Source: Cokeromyces recurvatus (lineage: Eukaryota > Mucoromycota > Mucoromycetes > Mucorales > Mucoraceae). Taken from it: a stretch of DNA of 64,000 nucleotides. The position numbers and the translations under genes are program-made. Below, in pieces: positions 1 to 11,670 of this stretch; within the stretch, counting starts at the first letter, position 1, and each line of letters begins with the position of its first letter. The stretch is from the NCBI RefSeq assembly GCF_025118155.1, contig NW_026251400.1, positions 124,001 through 188,000 on the forward strand. Direction: 5' to 3'. Below the pieces are notes generated by a model that saw only the letters and a program-made list of their open reading frames with translations, did not search any database and had not been told where the DNA came from.

Positions 1-21
1 TAAAATCTTCGCAAAGAAATA

Positions 22-2578
22 ATGCCAACAGAAACCAAAAAACGTGTTTGCTACTTTTATGACGGTACTAATTAAATATAACTCAAATAACTTATTTATT
101 GATGCTCCTTTCCTTTTATTATTATTATTACAGCCAATGTTGGTAATTATCATTATGGGCCAGGACATCCAATGCGACCTCATCGTATAAGAATGTGTCA
201 TGGATTAGTTATGAATTATGGACTTTATAAAAAAATGGAAATATATGTATGAATACCTTAGTTACTAGAGTTAATCAGTACTCTTTATCCTGATTTTATT
301 TTGCTGTTTTTTTTTTCTTAAAAAAAAAAAATACATGTATATATATAGAGAGCAAAGCCAGCAAACAAATGGGAAATGACTCAATTTCATTCAGATGAAT
401 ACATTGATTTTTTATCACGTGTGACACCTGAAAACATGGAACAATTTCAAAAAGAACAAGCAAAATGTAAGATAACGATATAACATTTACATACTAGCTT
501 AGAAACTGATTATTTTATTTTATTTTAAATAGTTAATGTTGGCGACGATTCACCTATATTTGAGGGACTTTTTGAATATTGTGGATTAAGTGCTGGTGGT
601 TCAATGGGTATAAATGAATATACAAATATATATTTTTTTAAAAAAAAGAAAAGGAAAGTTTGTACACTGCAGTTGAACTAATTAATATATAGAGGGTGCG
701 GCTAGATTAAACCGTGGTTTATGTGATATTGCTATTAATTGGGCTGGTGGACTTCATCATGCAAAAAAATCAGAAGCATCTGGATTTTGTTATGTCAATG
801 ATATTGTATTAGGAATTTTAGAACTTTTACGTTATTATAATCGCGTTTTATATATTGATATTGATGTACATCATGGAGATGGAGTAGAGGAAGCGTTTTA
901 CACAACAGATCGTGTCATGACTTGTTCCTTTCATAAATATGGTGAATTCTTTCCAGGCACTGGTGAATTGAATGTAAGTTTCGAAGAGTATATAATGATA
1001 CACATGATTTGTTCTTATGTATGTATGTGTTATTAGGATGTTGGAGCATTAAGAGGAAAATATTATAGTGTGAATGTTCCTCTTAGAGATGGAATTGATG
1101 ATGAAAGTTATAGATCCATATTTGAGCCTGTAAGTACCCTTCTAACCACACACCCCGTCGTTTTATTTGTAATTTCAGGAATATAAACGCTTAGCAATAT
1201 CTATAGGTTGTTGAAAAAGTAATGGAATATTACAGACCAGGTGCAATTGTATTGCAATGCGGTGGTGATTCTTTAAGTGGAGATAAACTGGGTTGCTTCA
1301 ATCTTTCTATGAAAGGACATGCTAATTGTGTTAGGTTTGTAAAGAAATTCAATTTACCTACTTTAGTGTTGGGTGGTGGTGGCTATACAATGAGAAATGT
1401 TGCGAGAACATGGGCTTATGAAACAGGTGTCGTTGTTGGTCAAGAAATTGGACCAGGTAACAATAATAATAAAGTGACGTATATATCACAACTAAATAGA
1501 ATTCATAAATTAGATATGCCTTATAATGATTATTATGAATATTTTGGTCCTGATTATAAACTTGATGTACGTCCTAGTAACATGAAAAACATGAATACAG
1601 AAGACTATCTTGATAAAGTCAAGTAAGTAAAATAGGATATATTTATATATAAAATACCTAAGCCTTTCTCTCCCCCCCTTTTTATATATAGAGCTCAAGT
1701 TTTTGAAAATTTATCTAGAACCCTTTTTGCTCCTAGTGTACAAATGCAAGGTAAGATTCAAAAAAGGAAGGAAGGAATGTTATTTATTTATTCATTTTTA
1801 TATATATACATAGACGTTCCATATGATCATTATATGTCTGAAGATGAAGATGAGGAAAATTTAGATCAACGATTCTCTCGTAAGATATTTAGATAGATTT
1901 ATATGATGAACATATATTGATGATTTTAAATATAGAAAGATTATGGGATCAGCATATTACACCTGATAACGAATATTATGATTCGGATGAAGGAGAGACA
2001 AATGGGATAAAATCGAGTAGTCGTAACCAAAGAAATTATAACGAAAATAAACCCCATCAACAGGATATTAAAATGTCTTCTGAAGAAGAGGAACAGATTG
2101 CTCAAACATTACTTGAAACAGAAGCCATCATTAAAAAAGAAGAAATAGGAAATGGTAATTTAGATAGCCAAGTCCCGGAAAGAATGGACGTTGATCATTC
2201 TCAATCAATCAAAGTAGAAGATACAGATATGACAGGTACATAAGGGAGATAAAGAAAAAAGAAAAAGGACAATATAATTGAATGTTCTATTTAGATATCA
2301 ATGAAGCAAATATAACAACTGAACCATCATCACCTCATGTAGAAACATCTAATTCTGCTGAACAACAAACAAATGAAAAACTAGGCACAGAAAGTGAAGA
2401 AGAGGGTGAAGTGAAATCACCAAAAGCAAGTTCACCACAACCTACTGATATACCATCTTCTAATCAAACGCCCAGTATAGAGCCAGACATTGATCAAGAC
2501 AAAGTAAACCAATTCACTAATGCTATTGAAGGAGCTTTAGAAGAAGGTGAAATTGAAGAGGGTGAAATTGCTGATTAG
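22..2578 (+). CDS. RPD3: Class I histone deacetylase (Rpd3/HDAC1 type)
   Basis: Zinc-dependent lysine deacetylase, the catalytic subunit of Sin3/Rpd3-type corepressor complexes in the nucleus. Eleven exons (22-64, 134-246, 349-466, 533-607, 693-973, 1037-1129, 1207-1622, 1692-1750, 1814-1879, 1936-2235, 2295-2578) join in frame to 615 aa. The start is the first ATG, giving [14 protein letters not shown]. Signature segments are [16 protein letters not shown], the active-site GGLHHAKK pair of histidines, [14 protein letters not shown] with zinc ligands, [13 protein letters not shown] and the glycine-rich LGGGGYT loop. The usual GADSL reads GGDSL, and its metal-binding Asp is kept. The deacetylase core fills about residues 8-380. 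The remaining ~230 residues form an acidic low-complexity tail ending in [12 protein letters not shown]. Full-length for the family. An SDS3-like partner of the same complex lies at 21487. Confidence 0.95.
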
Positions 2579-3551
2579 TTAACATTAATAATAATAAAAT
2601 ACATGTCTCTAATTTTCGTTAGTTTTAAAGCAATAAATGATATTGTTTAATAACATCACATCCTCAAGACCCCAATATATGAAAGTACTTGACATAATTA
2701 ATATAAACATATTTATCAAGCTTTTTCTTTCTTTATAAATCAAATCATAACCCTATCATCTTTCTCCTCAATATCTATTTTTGTTATTCAGTAACAAAGT
2801 CTTATTAATAAACAAGATAATTGTTAAAATAGACTTTACTCAGTGAATTACTAAAATACACTTCATTTCCCGTTTTTATTTCTTGATAACAGATCATTGG
2901 TTTATGAATATGAATTGACAGACAGCGGCTGATCAATGAAATGGTATGATGAAGCTCTAGTGCATAATAGCCTATTTCCTTCCTTTCTTCATCTCTTCTC
3001 TTCACTCTCGAATGATGAGCTAAAATAAAATAAATTACGGAGAGCAATAAAACATGTATTATTCATAAACTCGAGGATATAGTGAATAAAGAGACAGAAA
3101 ATATATATATAAAAAACTATAGTACATATTTACAGAACAAGTAAAAAGTAAGTAAAGACTATCCATTTGTGTTTTATAGATTCTTTAATAAACAACAACG
3201 ACCGACCGTCCTTTTACTCCTTAAATCTCTGTGATTTCAATAGAAATTCATAAGAATATCATCTATAGAGATAGTTGATACATCTTTATTTCTATCATTT
3301 AGAAAGAATATTGCTATCATAAAGCAAATGTGTTTTATATGTGTATATACGAATTGATCATTCATAAAAGCATTCTATCATTATTGTCAATTACAACAAC
3401 AAAACAAAAAAGAAATCTCTCCTTAAAAGATTTCTTATTTTTTTATTTTTTATTTTTCCTTTTTCTTTATTTCCTTTTTTTTCTTCTTCTTCATTTTCTT
3501 GTTTGTTTTGTAATTACATAATAGATTATAAAGCTACAGCTGTATACAAAT
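2579..3551. other. Intergenic, AT-rich; no gene seen
   Basis: Spacer between the deacetylase stop and the kinase start. AATAAA-like sequences sit just after 2590 and may serve polyadenylation. A pyrimidine-rich block at about 3430-3505 precedes the kinase ATG and looks like promoter or 5' UTR. Open frames here are short and AT-driven; none has protein-like composition. Confidence 0.6.
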
Positions 3552-4660
3552 ATGAGATCTCATTCAAAAATTAGCAATAAAGATGTTCAAAGTTTACTTT
3601 ACACCTTTGTCGATAACCAACGTATTCAGCTTATGTCTATCCTTGGTATTGGTGCTTATGGAGTTGTCTACTTGGGACAAAGCAAAGATGATAACCGATA
3701 CTATGCCGTTAAGCTCTTAGCAACTCAACACAATGCCATTTGTCGAGAGGCCGAGATTCATGCCTATCTCTCTGGCCATCCAAATATCTTGACGTTTGAA
3801 AAAATTGTCCAGCAAGGAAAGAATCCTACTCGAACCTTCTTAATCCTTGAATATATACCTGAAGGTGATTTGTTTGTAGCTATCACGAGAAACAAAGGAA
3901 ATATAATGGGTAATAATGACTTGATTCGATCTATCTTTCTTCAGATTATTGATGCCGTGGAATTTTGTCATCAAAATAATATTGCACATCGTGACTTGAA
4001 GCCTGAAAATATTATGCTAGGGGATGACTTTAAAGTAAAACTAGCTGATTTTGGGTTAGCAACGATGAATGCTGTTTCGATGGAATATGGATGTGGATCC
4101 AGCTTTTATTTTTCACCAGGTATACTAGAGCATACTATACTATAATATATATAAAAGAAAACTAAAAACATACTCTGTAAATAGAATGTCAGGGAGCATC
4201 TGTATTAGCCCAGAATCACACTACAAGAGGCTATAGTACACAGAAAAATGATATTTGGAGTTTAGGAATTATCCTTATTAATTTAACAACAGGAAGGAAC
4301 CCTTGGAGACAAGCAACAATGAATAACTCAACATTTGCCACTTATGTACGCAACCCAGATCAATTCTTTCGAACGATCTTACCCAATATCTCGAAGGAAC
4401 TTGAATGGATTTTACTACGTATCTTTAGTTTAAATCCTGCTTATCGTCTCTCTTTACCAGAATTGCGTCTTTCTATTCAAAACTGTTCATCCTTTGTCAT
4501 ATCACAGCAACTCACTACTACTCTAAAGAAGAAGATGATGATGAAGAGAAAGCCAGTGTGTTGTTACCATACAATAATGACTTGCTCAGATTCTATAACA
4601 GAAACAATGTTACATTATGTGAATACCTTTACTGATGATCATGATAATATTAAGATTTAA
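3552..4660 (+). CDS. Ser/Thr protein kinase, Ran1/Pat1-Sks1/Vhs1-like
   Basis: Two exons (3552-4119, 4185-4660) joined in phase to 347 aa. Visible kinase elements are the glycine loop GIGAYGVVYLG (about residues 34-44), the VAIK-type lysine in YYAVKLL, the catalytic loop HRDLKPENIML, the DFG segment KLADFGLAT and the later DIWSLGIILINLTTGRNPW. The activation-loop style ECQGASVLAQ, with a peptide-like insert, and the GRNPW box match the fungal Ran1/Pat1, Ksp1, Sks1 and Vhs1 group, which controls nutrient response and meiosis. The kinase domain occupies nearly the whole protein, with a short basic C-terminal tail. All catalytic residues are present, so it should be active. The subfamily is an inference from motif style, and which member it is cannot be decided here. 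Confidence 0.85.
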
Positions 4661-5093
4661 CTTATTTATCCACAATGATGTCCAAAGAAAAAAAAAAAAG
4701 AAAAGAAGAATCATCCCCCTTCTCCTCTTCTATATCCTCCTTCTCTCCTTTTTTACGTTGTAATTTAGATAAATAAATATAAAACCATAAACATGCATTC
4801 ATAAACACATGCCACGTTATCACATATAAAGATATATGATGCCATCTTATTTATGCATTTTAACTTTTTCTCCTTTTATGAATGCAACATGTAGTATTAC
4901 TCCTTATCTAATTCAATGCGTAGTATATGAGTGGTAGATAAAAAAAAAAAAAAGGAAACATATTCGTTTCGAATAAATCGAGTCTCCTTACCATTTTATA
5001 TCATAAAGTGAATTATAATGAAAATACAAATATCAAGTTTTTTTTTTTTAATATATAAACATATAAACATGTACATATTCATATATATATATA
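4661..5093. other. Convergent 3' spacer between kinase and U5 WD40 gene
   Basis: AT-rich spacer between two genes that end towards each other. It holds A-runs near 4690 and 4940 and a TA-rich stretch near 5080. Nothing gene-like was seen. Confidence 0.6.
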
Positions 5094-6447
5094 CTACAAC
5101 CTCGTAGGTTTAACTTCACCTAAATAAAGAGTTTTATCTGTACTTGCACTCATAATAATGGGCTCTCTTGGATGCCAATCAACATCATTCACACAACCTT
5201 TATGTCCCGGTAATTTATAAAGAATCTTTCTACTATCAACTTCCCAAATAACAACTGATCTGTCAGCTGAACCACAAGCAATCTGACTTCCATCAGTAGA
5301 CCAGCAAGGTCGAATTAAATTCTTTTCATATCCATGAGGTGCTCCCTCGAATAGTTTAAGACAACGATCTGCTGGTGCAAATGGTTTAATATCCCATAGA
5401 CGAACTATATAAATAGATATGTATGTATTAAGTAAGATGAAGAGAGTAATATGGATTGCTTAGAGTGATACCTGTATTATCCATTGCATTTGTTAATAAA
5501 TAAGATCCATCTGGGCTCAGCGCCATACCAGAGATCGTATCCATATGTCCCTCTAAAGTGTATGATATTTGATTTTTACGTATATCCCATACTTTAATTT
5601 CATTATCAAGTCCAGCAGCATAAATCATATCTCCAGCATCACTAAAACATACACTTGTCATTTGATAGTCATGGTCAAATGAATGAATAGCTTCCTTTGT
5701 TCGATGATCCCATATCTTTACTGTACAATCATCACTAGCTGAAACAACTAATTCAGGTCCTCTGCGTGCGACTTGACAGCTATTTACAATGCCTGTATGT
5801 CCTCTCCATCGACGAACACGTTCTCCTGTTTTCACATCAAAGATGCCAACTGTTCTATCTGCTGAGCAACTGAATATTTGAGTAGAATCTCTAGACCAAT
5901 GAATTTCCATGATGGCATTTGAGTGACCCTTTAATATACCATAGTTTTTAATTTCTCCATATGTATTCCATAGTACTATGATGATGATGATTAGTTATGC
6001 GTGTGTTGTGTAAAAGAAAAGGAAAAAAAAAAAAAAAAAAAAGAGGGTTAGGACTTACAGATTTGTCTATCAAAGCCTGCACTTGCTATATATTCTCCAG
6101 AATGATCAAATTCACAAGAAAATACTTCACCCTATAAAACAAAATATTAAGTTCATTTACGTTTGCTTCTATTATCATTTGTAATTACCTCATGGCCAGT
6201 TAGTTGCATAACAGGCGCTTCTAAACCTGAAGTTCGTTTAATCTATAATTTAGAATAAAATAAATAAAAAACAGGTTCTTTGCATCTAATAATGAAAAAT
6301 TACGCGTACAGTTCCAACAATAACATTCTTTGTTCCTGATCTTTCATTTGATAAATTAATGAGTTGTTTATTTGTATCTTGGTCTTCTTGTTTAGCGCGC
6401 TTAATGAGTGCTCCAGTAGGAGGAGATTCTTTTCTTTTTTCAGCCAT
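5094..6447 (-). CDS. SNRNP40: U5 snRNP 40-kDa WD40 protein (SNRNP40/Spf38/Cwf17 type)
   Basis: Spliceosomal WD40 propeller of the U5 snRNP, acting in pre-mRNA splicing. Five exons on the minus strand (6304-6447, 6189-6242, 6059-6131, 5472-5975, 5094-5404) give 361 aa. The N-terminus MAEKRKESPPTGALIKR is followed by the family's LEAPVMQLTGHEGEVFSCEF entry into blade 1. Repeats then follow with GH...WD dipeptides: LKGHSNAIMEIHWS, WRGHTGIVNSCQ, IWDHRTKEAIHSFDHDYQMT and LEGHMDTISGMALSPDG. It ends STDKTLYLGEVKPTRL. Length and blade order are normal for the family (about 350 aa). In intron 2 (5976-6058) the minus-strand donor is followed by a 20-nt T run. It is transcribed divergently from the mL50 gene, with only about 210 bp between the start codons. 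Confidence 0.9.
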
Positions 6448-6655
6448 AATTGTTTGAAGGAAAAGCTTTCCTTTTTTTTTTCTCTTTCCATTGAATTAGG
6501 GATTTTTTTTTTTCCTAGTAATCATCGTCGTGACTTGTTTTTTGTAGTCTAATTTTCAAAAGTGATAAAACTTGACATCCAGCTCCCTCAATCCACCCCC
6601 CACATTTTTTTTTTTTTTTTTTTTTCATCCCTTCCCTCCTTCAACTTAAATTATT
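6448..6655. promoter_or_regulatory. Shared divergent promoter, SNRNP40 (-) and mL50 (+)
   Basis: 208 bp separate the two start codons of opposite genes. The interval contains T-runs at 6473-6481 and about 6606-6625 and a C-rich stretch at 6589-6600. Long dA:dT runs of this sort are known to disfavour nucleosomes in fungi. That this run drives both genes is inference. Confidence 0.5.
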
Positions 6656-7394
6656 ATGTTTGCCTGTCAACGAACTTTATTCAACATTACAATCAGGAAA
6701 CAATTTCATACAGCTTCTATTATTTGTGCTAAAAATGAAGGAGGCTTATTGGGTAAATTGAATCCTTGGGCAAAGAAAGAAGCACAACAAGAAGTAACCC
6801 CTGCACAAAATACGAGTGATGATGTCCCAAAAATGACAGTAGACGATTCAACTAAAGTTACTTTTAATGTTCAATACGAAGAACCAGAAGACATTATTTC
6901 GTAAGTATATTTATCATTTTACACTACAAAAAAAAAAAAAAAGGCCAAACACAACAACAAAAAAAAAGAGGGCTCATATATAATTTGATAATTTTAAGGT
7001 GGAAAAAAACGGACATGATGAAAGATCCAACTGAGATTGAAACAACTGTCAAAACTATCATTCTTCAACATGTTCAAGGAGCCACTGAAGCTAATTGGAA
7101 CGAGTTAAGTATCCAAGATTTAAATACTAAATTTCAGGTAATCAATAAGAAAAAAAAAAAGACTTTGGTTTAATTCCAATTCTAATTTTGTTACACTAAT
7201 TTCAATAGATTATTAAGGAAAGCATCAAGCAAACAGGAAAAGAGGTACCTAATCACGAACTCAATAAACTTAAGAGTACAAAAGATGTTATAGAATTCTT
7301 CAAGACAGAACACAGCAAAGTAAAAGATGTTCAAGACTATTTGTTGGAACAAGAATCACTACCACCTAATATAAAGTTTATTCCCAAACAATAA
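6656..7394 (+). CDS. Mitochondrial large-subunit ribosomal protein mL50-like
   Basis: Three exons (6656-6900, 6999-7137, 7209-7394) give 189 aa. The N-terminus MFACQRTLFNITIRKQFHTA is basic and free of acidic residues, a good mitochondrial presequence. The body contains the pattern WKKTDMMKDPTEIE, then LQHVQGATEANWNELSIQDL, then a helical KFQIIKESIKQTGKEVPNH. It finishes with a VIEFFKTEHSK type segment. This layout resembles the 'ribosomal subunit 39S' (mL50; yeast Mrpl13) family. Recognition rests on overall pattern rather than a strict motif, so the family call is moderate. Its stop codon lies inside the last exon of HPS1 on the other strand: the two coding sequences overlap tail to tail by 17 bp (7378-7394). 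Confidence 0.65.
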
Positions 7395-9747
7395 ATTTTT
7401 GACGGATATCATGAAATAATTTCTGATGCATAGGCCATAGTTTATCAATGGGCATAATAGTAAAATAAGTGGCTAAGAGTTCTTGATGTTGAGTTCCTTT
7501 TTGATAAAGAAAATAGTATTGATGATCTTCTGATTCTTTAAATACTCTTGATTTGAGTACATTGTCTCTGTACGATAATCCTAATTTAAGCATCTTATGA
7601 CACTGTACACAAAATTGTTAATATCGTCCTTTAATAAGACACGTCATTCAACTACATACCAATTTTTTCAAAGTAGATTCATTAGGCCAAACCCATTTCC
7701 ATTGCCTTGTATTGTTATGCTTTCCATGTATTTGATGTAATAATTCATGATTTTTATCCAATTCATTCAAATCAACCAAAGAAGGAGCGGTCATGATGCC
7801 TTTATCAAAATAAATAAAATGAACTAATCCAGGATAAGTTAAAGCAAACGAAAGATTTGTAAAATGAGTTGTTTCTTTTGTTAATAAAAAGGTATTAAAA
7901 TCAGATAAAGAAGATTTTAAAGATAATCTAAATTGTTTAATTTGATTTGGTGTTGGCTTCCATGGTAATAATTTATTTGAAGATAGCATCTAATAAATAA
8001 ATAAATAAATAAAAAGGTTAAAAAAAAAAAGGTTTGATCGATTACCTCATCTGGATGAATTACGACTGCACATAAGCCTTCACTTAATAAAATAAATGTC
8101 AAGTTAACTAGACACATATGCCCACCTATCTTTAACCAACGTCTTGATAATTTAGCATCTTCTATTTGATCTGTCAAATAACTTGATTCACCACCACCGC
8201 TACTATTACTACTGATTAAATTAGTTAACATGTGCTTTAATGAAGAATCTTCAACAGAACTTGTAAAACTAAAAGATCTTTGACAAAGTCTAGGTGAAGA
8301 TGGTTCGGATGCTATTTTCTCTTTTCCAATACTAAGAGACCGTTGATGATGACGATGAATTGTACTTGTAGCGCCTGAAGGTAAACTACTTGATAAATAA
8401 GACATATGATCAAGATGATGAAAAGGATTTGAACTATCCATATCTAATGCTTTAATAGTATGATGAGGCCCATGAAAGGAAGAAGAAAGGATAGATAAAT
8501 CAGAAGAAACAAGAGTAACAGATGATGAAGCCTTTTCTCTTATTTTAAATGGTATTGAAGTTGAATTCGCATCGTAAATATATGCAAAAGAAGAAGGTTG
8601 ACTTGAACTATTTGTGGTGGATGAAGAAGGTGAAGGTAAATCGTGTGTTATTGAGCTATTGTACTATAATCAATATATTTATATATATAAAAAAAAACAT
8701 ATATAGAGAGAGGGAGAGAGAGAGAGAGAGTCTAGGTTTAATATAGAAAATTACATACTTTGATATACTTTGAGGTGAAGTTGCATTGGCTACTGCTACT
8801 GCTACTGCAGTTGTTTTACTATGATTGTAATGACTTGCTAAAAAGAAAAGAAAGGAAGGTTTTAGTAGAATTAGAAATGCTATTGTTCAACTACGCCTAT
8901 TCATCTTCACCTCTCACTCTCACTCCCTTTTTTTTTTCTTCTTTACTTACTTGATTCTTGTAAAAAACGAGATACTGATAATTTCAAGAAATAGATATAT
9001 TCATCTGATAACAACTCTTGATGATCGCTGTTACGACATTGTGCAACTATTTTTTCTCTTGCAAATAAATAACAAAAATGCCAATTATTATTAGGCTCTG
9101 TAGTTGAATGGTATAAATCGAAAGGTATCTTTTGCTTTTTTGATATAGCCTGAAAGGCAGAGTTACAACAATGTATCATGTTTTCTATTAACCGAGACCT
9201 TAAATCATCGCTCACTTGTACTTGTTCACTTGAACATAATACGTCACAACTGTAAATTGATAATCTTTCGCTAATGAAAGGAAGTTGTGATAAACAGGAA
9301 TACAAGTCAAGTGGTGTGGGTTTGTTGCGTGTGCCATCTTGAAATGACCAGTGAGGGCCATGATGAAATTTAATGAAATTATGCATCATCTTTAAATGAA
9401 GCTTTAATAAGCTGATTGGTATCTTTTTGTTTGTGCAAGCAATATAAAGTAAATTTTGTTGCTTAAAAAAAAAAAAGAAAGTAGGAAGTGGAAGGGATGG
9501 AGAATAAGTTATAAAATGAACATGATTATTATTATTTTGTAATGTATACCTCTTTAAAGACTACAATTTTATTACCAACTTTAATATATTGAACTACATC
9601 ATTAAGATTAGCTTTGAACAAGTCTTTAATGACAAGTAATGGAAGATAACGAATTTTATGACTTTCATTGTGAACTACATTATTAGTGTTGTGGTTTGAT
9701 TGATAGATGACTGTTCCTAGTTTATTTATTATAAAATATATTATCAT
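7378..9747 (-). CDS. HPS1: BLOC-3 subunit HPS1 homologue
   Basis: HPS1 pairs with HPS4 as BLOC-3, the exchange factor for Rab32/38 GTPases in lysosome-related organelle traffic. Six minus-strand exons (9550-9747, 8951-9461, 8759-8837, 8046-8655, 7660-7989, 7378-7602) give 650 aa, close to human HPS1 (about 700). The N-terminus MIIYFIINKLGTVIYQ starts a longin-like strand exactly where the animal protein does. A serine-rich linker lies around residues 240-370. The C-terminal third carries the clearest match: YPGLVHFIYFDKGIMTAPSL, where animal HPS1 also has PGLVHFIYVD followed by VAPSL. A final ELLATYFTIMPIDKL parallels the animal ELLALHLSVIPTDLL. No HPS4 or Rab32 gene is in the window. The exon 3-4 acceptor was chosen at 8656 because the nearer AG gives a stop. 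Confidence 0.82.
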
Positions 9748-9973
9748 TAAGGAAAAACAGGAAAAAAAAAAAAAAAAAAGTCAGCGATACAAATTATATC
9801 TGACTTTTGCATTGAACTCAATTTTAAGATAAACTATTTAATAATAAATAATAATAATAATAATGGTATATATTCAAGTGTATTTATATCTTGATATCAT
9901 TAAAACACTGTAGGATGATAAAGACCAAGAAGTCAAGCTTCTTGTTTCTATTTTTTTTTTTTTTTTTTTTTTT

Positions 9974-11471
9974 TTACCTTGAATCTTTTTCTTGTTTGAT
10001 TATTTCAATTTCACGCCGTAGACTATTTAATTCACTTTCTAAATCAAAATTTCTATGCTTTAATAAAGAAATATATTCCACAGCTATGAAATAGAAATTA
10101 ATACATGTCTATCTTTTCTTTAGATTTTTTTTTTTTTTTTTACCTTTACTTAGAATCTCCCATTTACTTGTTTTAATATTTTTATCAACAGGTAATGAAT
10201 TACGAAGTTCATCAAATAATTCTTTCATCTCCTTTCTTCGTTTACGTTCGGCTAATTTATGACTAATTCTTAATTCTGGTGAACGACTATAAGGTGTTTC
10301 CTTTTTCTTTTCTTCCTCAAAGTTTTCATTTTGCGGTAAAGGTAGTGGTGGTATTGTATTGTAGTTTGTTGTTGCTACTGAAGGCATAGAGGCTCTTCTG
10401 ACAAGTAAATGATCTAGCTGAGGACGGTTGGCACGTGGGTTTTTATGCAGAGACTCCTGATGTTGTTGATGATTGATTAATTGGGGTGGACTAGGAGGCG
10501 CAGATGAAAATGATTTGTAATCAGTAGTAGATGATTCTTGAATAGTTGAAGGGAATCGAAAACCTATTATATACATAACATTAATTTACATCTATGTATG
10601 TGTGTGTGTGTGTGTGTGTGTATGTGTGTATGTGTGTATGTATGTATGTATATATGTATGTATATATGTGTATATGTATATATGTATATATGTATATTTG
10701 TATATTTGTATTTGTGTATTTGTGTATTTGTATATTTGTATATATAGATATAGATATAGATATATGCATACATGCGTTCTTTATTATATATACCTCTGTA
10801 TTTAGGTGTATAGTGATTATTACGTTGACTACTAGAGTCGGTTGCAATAGAATGTCTTCTTTGAAAAGGATCATTTATTTCGTGATGTCTTTTATTATAT
10901 AATGGTGCTGGAGATGGTGACCTTGAGGAATATTCATAGTCTGTCGTTGCAAAAGAACCTCTTCTACTTATTGAACTTGGTAATGGTAAGTTATTATTGT
11001 CATTGATAGACGGTCGACGATAATCAGAAAAATCTATTGCTGAACCCCTTCTCAATAAAGATTCTTGATGAGAATTAGGTTCTAGGGGTAAAAGTGGTGT
11101 TTTTGTTCCTGAAGAGGAAGGGAAATATTCAGACCTTAAAGACTGAGAAGAGACAGACATGTCAGATAAACGGTGCCGAATTAGGTCATCTGTTGAAGAA
11201 GAAAGTGACTGTACAGAAGGAAGCCTATTATCTAATTTACAGAGAATAATAACAAAGGCTTTATTATTATATATGTCTTTTTTTTATTTTTCTTTCCTCT
11301 TTATATACATGTGTATATTTATATTTTTTTTTTTTTTTTTTTACTTTGTGCATCATGAATTTCATCTATAACCATTTTGTCATCTTGTTGATTTCTTGTA
11401 GTTGTTCTTAGTAATTCACTTGCTGGTGGCAAAGCTAAATGTGTACAGTCGACTGGTTTTGTTGTATTCAT
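9974..11471 (-). CDS. bHLH (Myc/Max-like) transcription factor
   Basis: Nuclear DNA-binding protein expected to bind E-boxes as a dimer. Four exons (11345-11471, 10794-11231, 10144-10563, 9974-10083) give 364 aa. The first ~260 residues are Ser/Pro-rich with repeated RRGS/RRHS-type basic-directed phosphorylation sites. The basic region [13 protein letters not shown] holds the His, Glu and Arg contacts of CACGTG binders. Helix 1 is [11 protein letters not shown], and helix 2 runs across an intron as [15 protein letters not shown], like Max ILDKATEYI. It continues into a heptad-like stretch [20 protein letters not shown]. Intron 2 (10564-10793) is packed with TA/TG repeats. The stop at 9974 assumes no further splice: a GTAA donor at the same place and an AG at about 9910 could give a different short tail. 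Confidence 0.85.
10590..10765. repeat. Intronic (TG)n/(TATG)n/(TATA)n microsatellite
   Basis: Compound repeat of TG, TATG, TTTGTA and TAGATA units inside intron 2 of the bHLH gene. It explains several long open frames on both strands that consist only of V/C/Y/I or H/T/Y, which are not genes. Confidence 0.9.
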
Positions 11472-11636
11472 TTTTCTTTGCGTATGGAAAAGGAGAAATA
11501 AATAATAATAAAATATGAAACAATGGTATAAATATTCTCTCTTACTATTTTTAAGAGAGAGAGGGAGAGAAAGAAAAAAAAAAAAAAAAGGAACAAAATA
11601 ATAAAAAAAGGAACGCAAAATTGCAATCTGTATTCC

Positions 11637-11670
<34 letters not shown>

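Noticed and set aside
1510..1698. Minus-strand 62-codon frame inside the deacetylase gene
   Set aside because: Antisense to a conserved exon; I/F/Y-rich.
9974..10083. Alternative splice extending the bHLH C-terminus to about 9870
   Set aside because: Possible (GTAA donor at 9976, AG near 9910), but the simple read-through stop is equally good and needs no extra intron; left as a note.
10594..10902. Overlapping 67-102 codon open frames rich in V/C/Y/M
   Set aside because: They are translations of the TG/TATG microsatellite in intron 2 of the bHLH gene; frames are open on both strands for compositional reasons.
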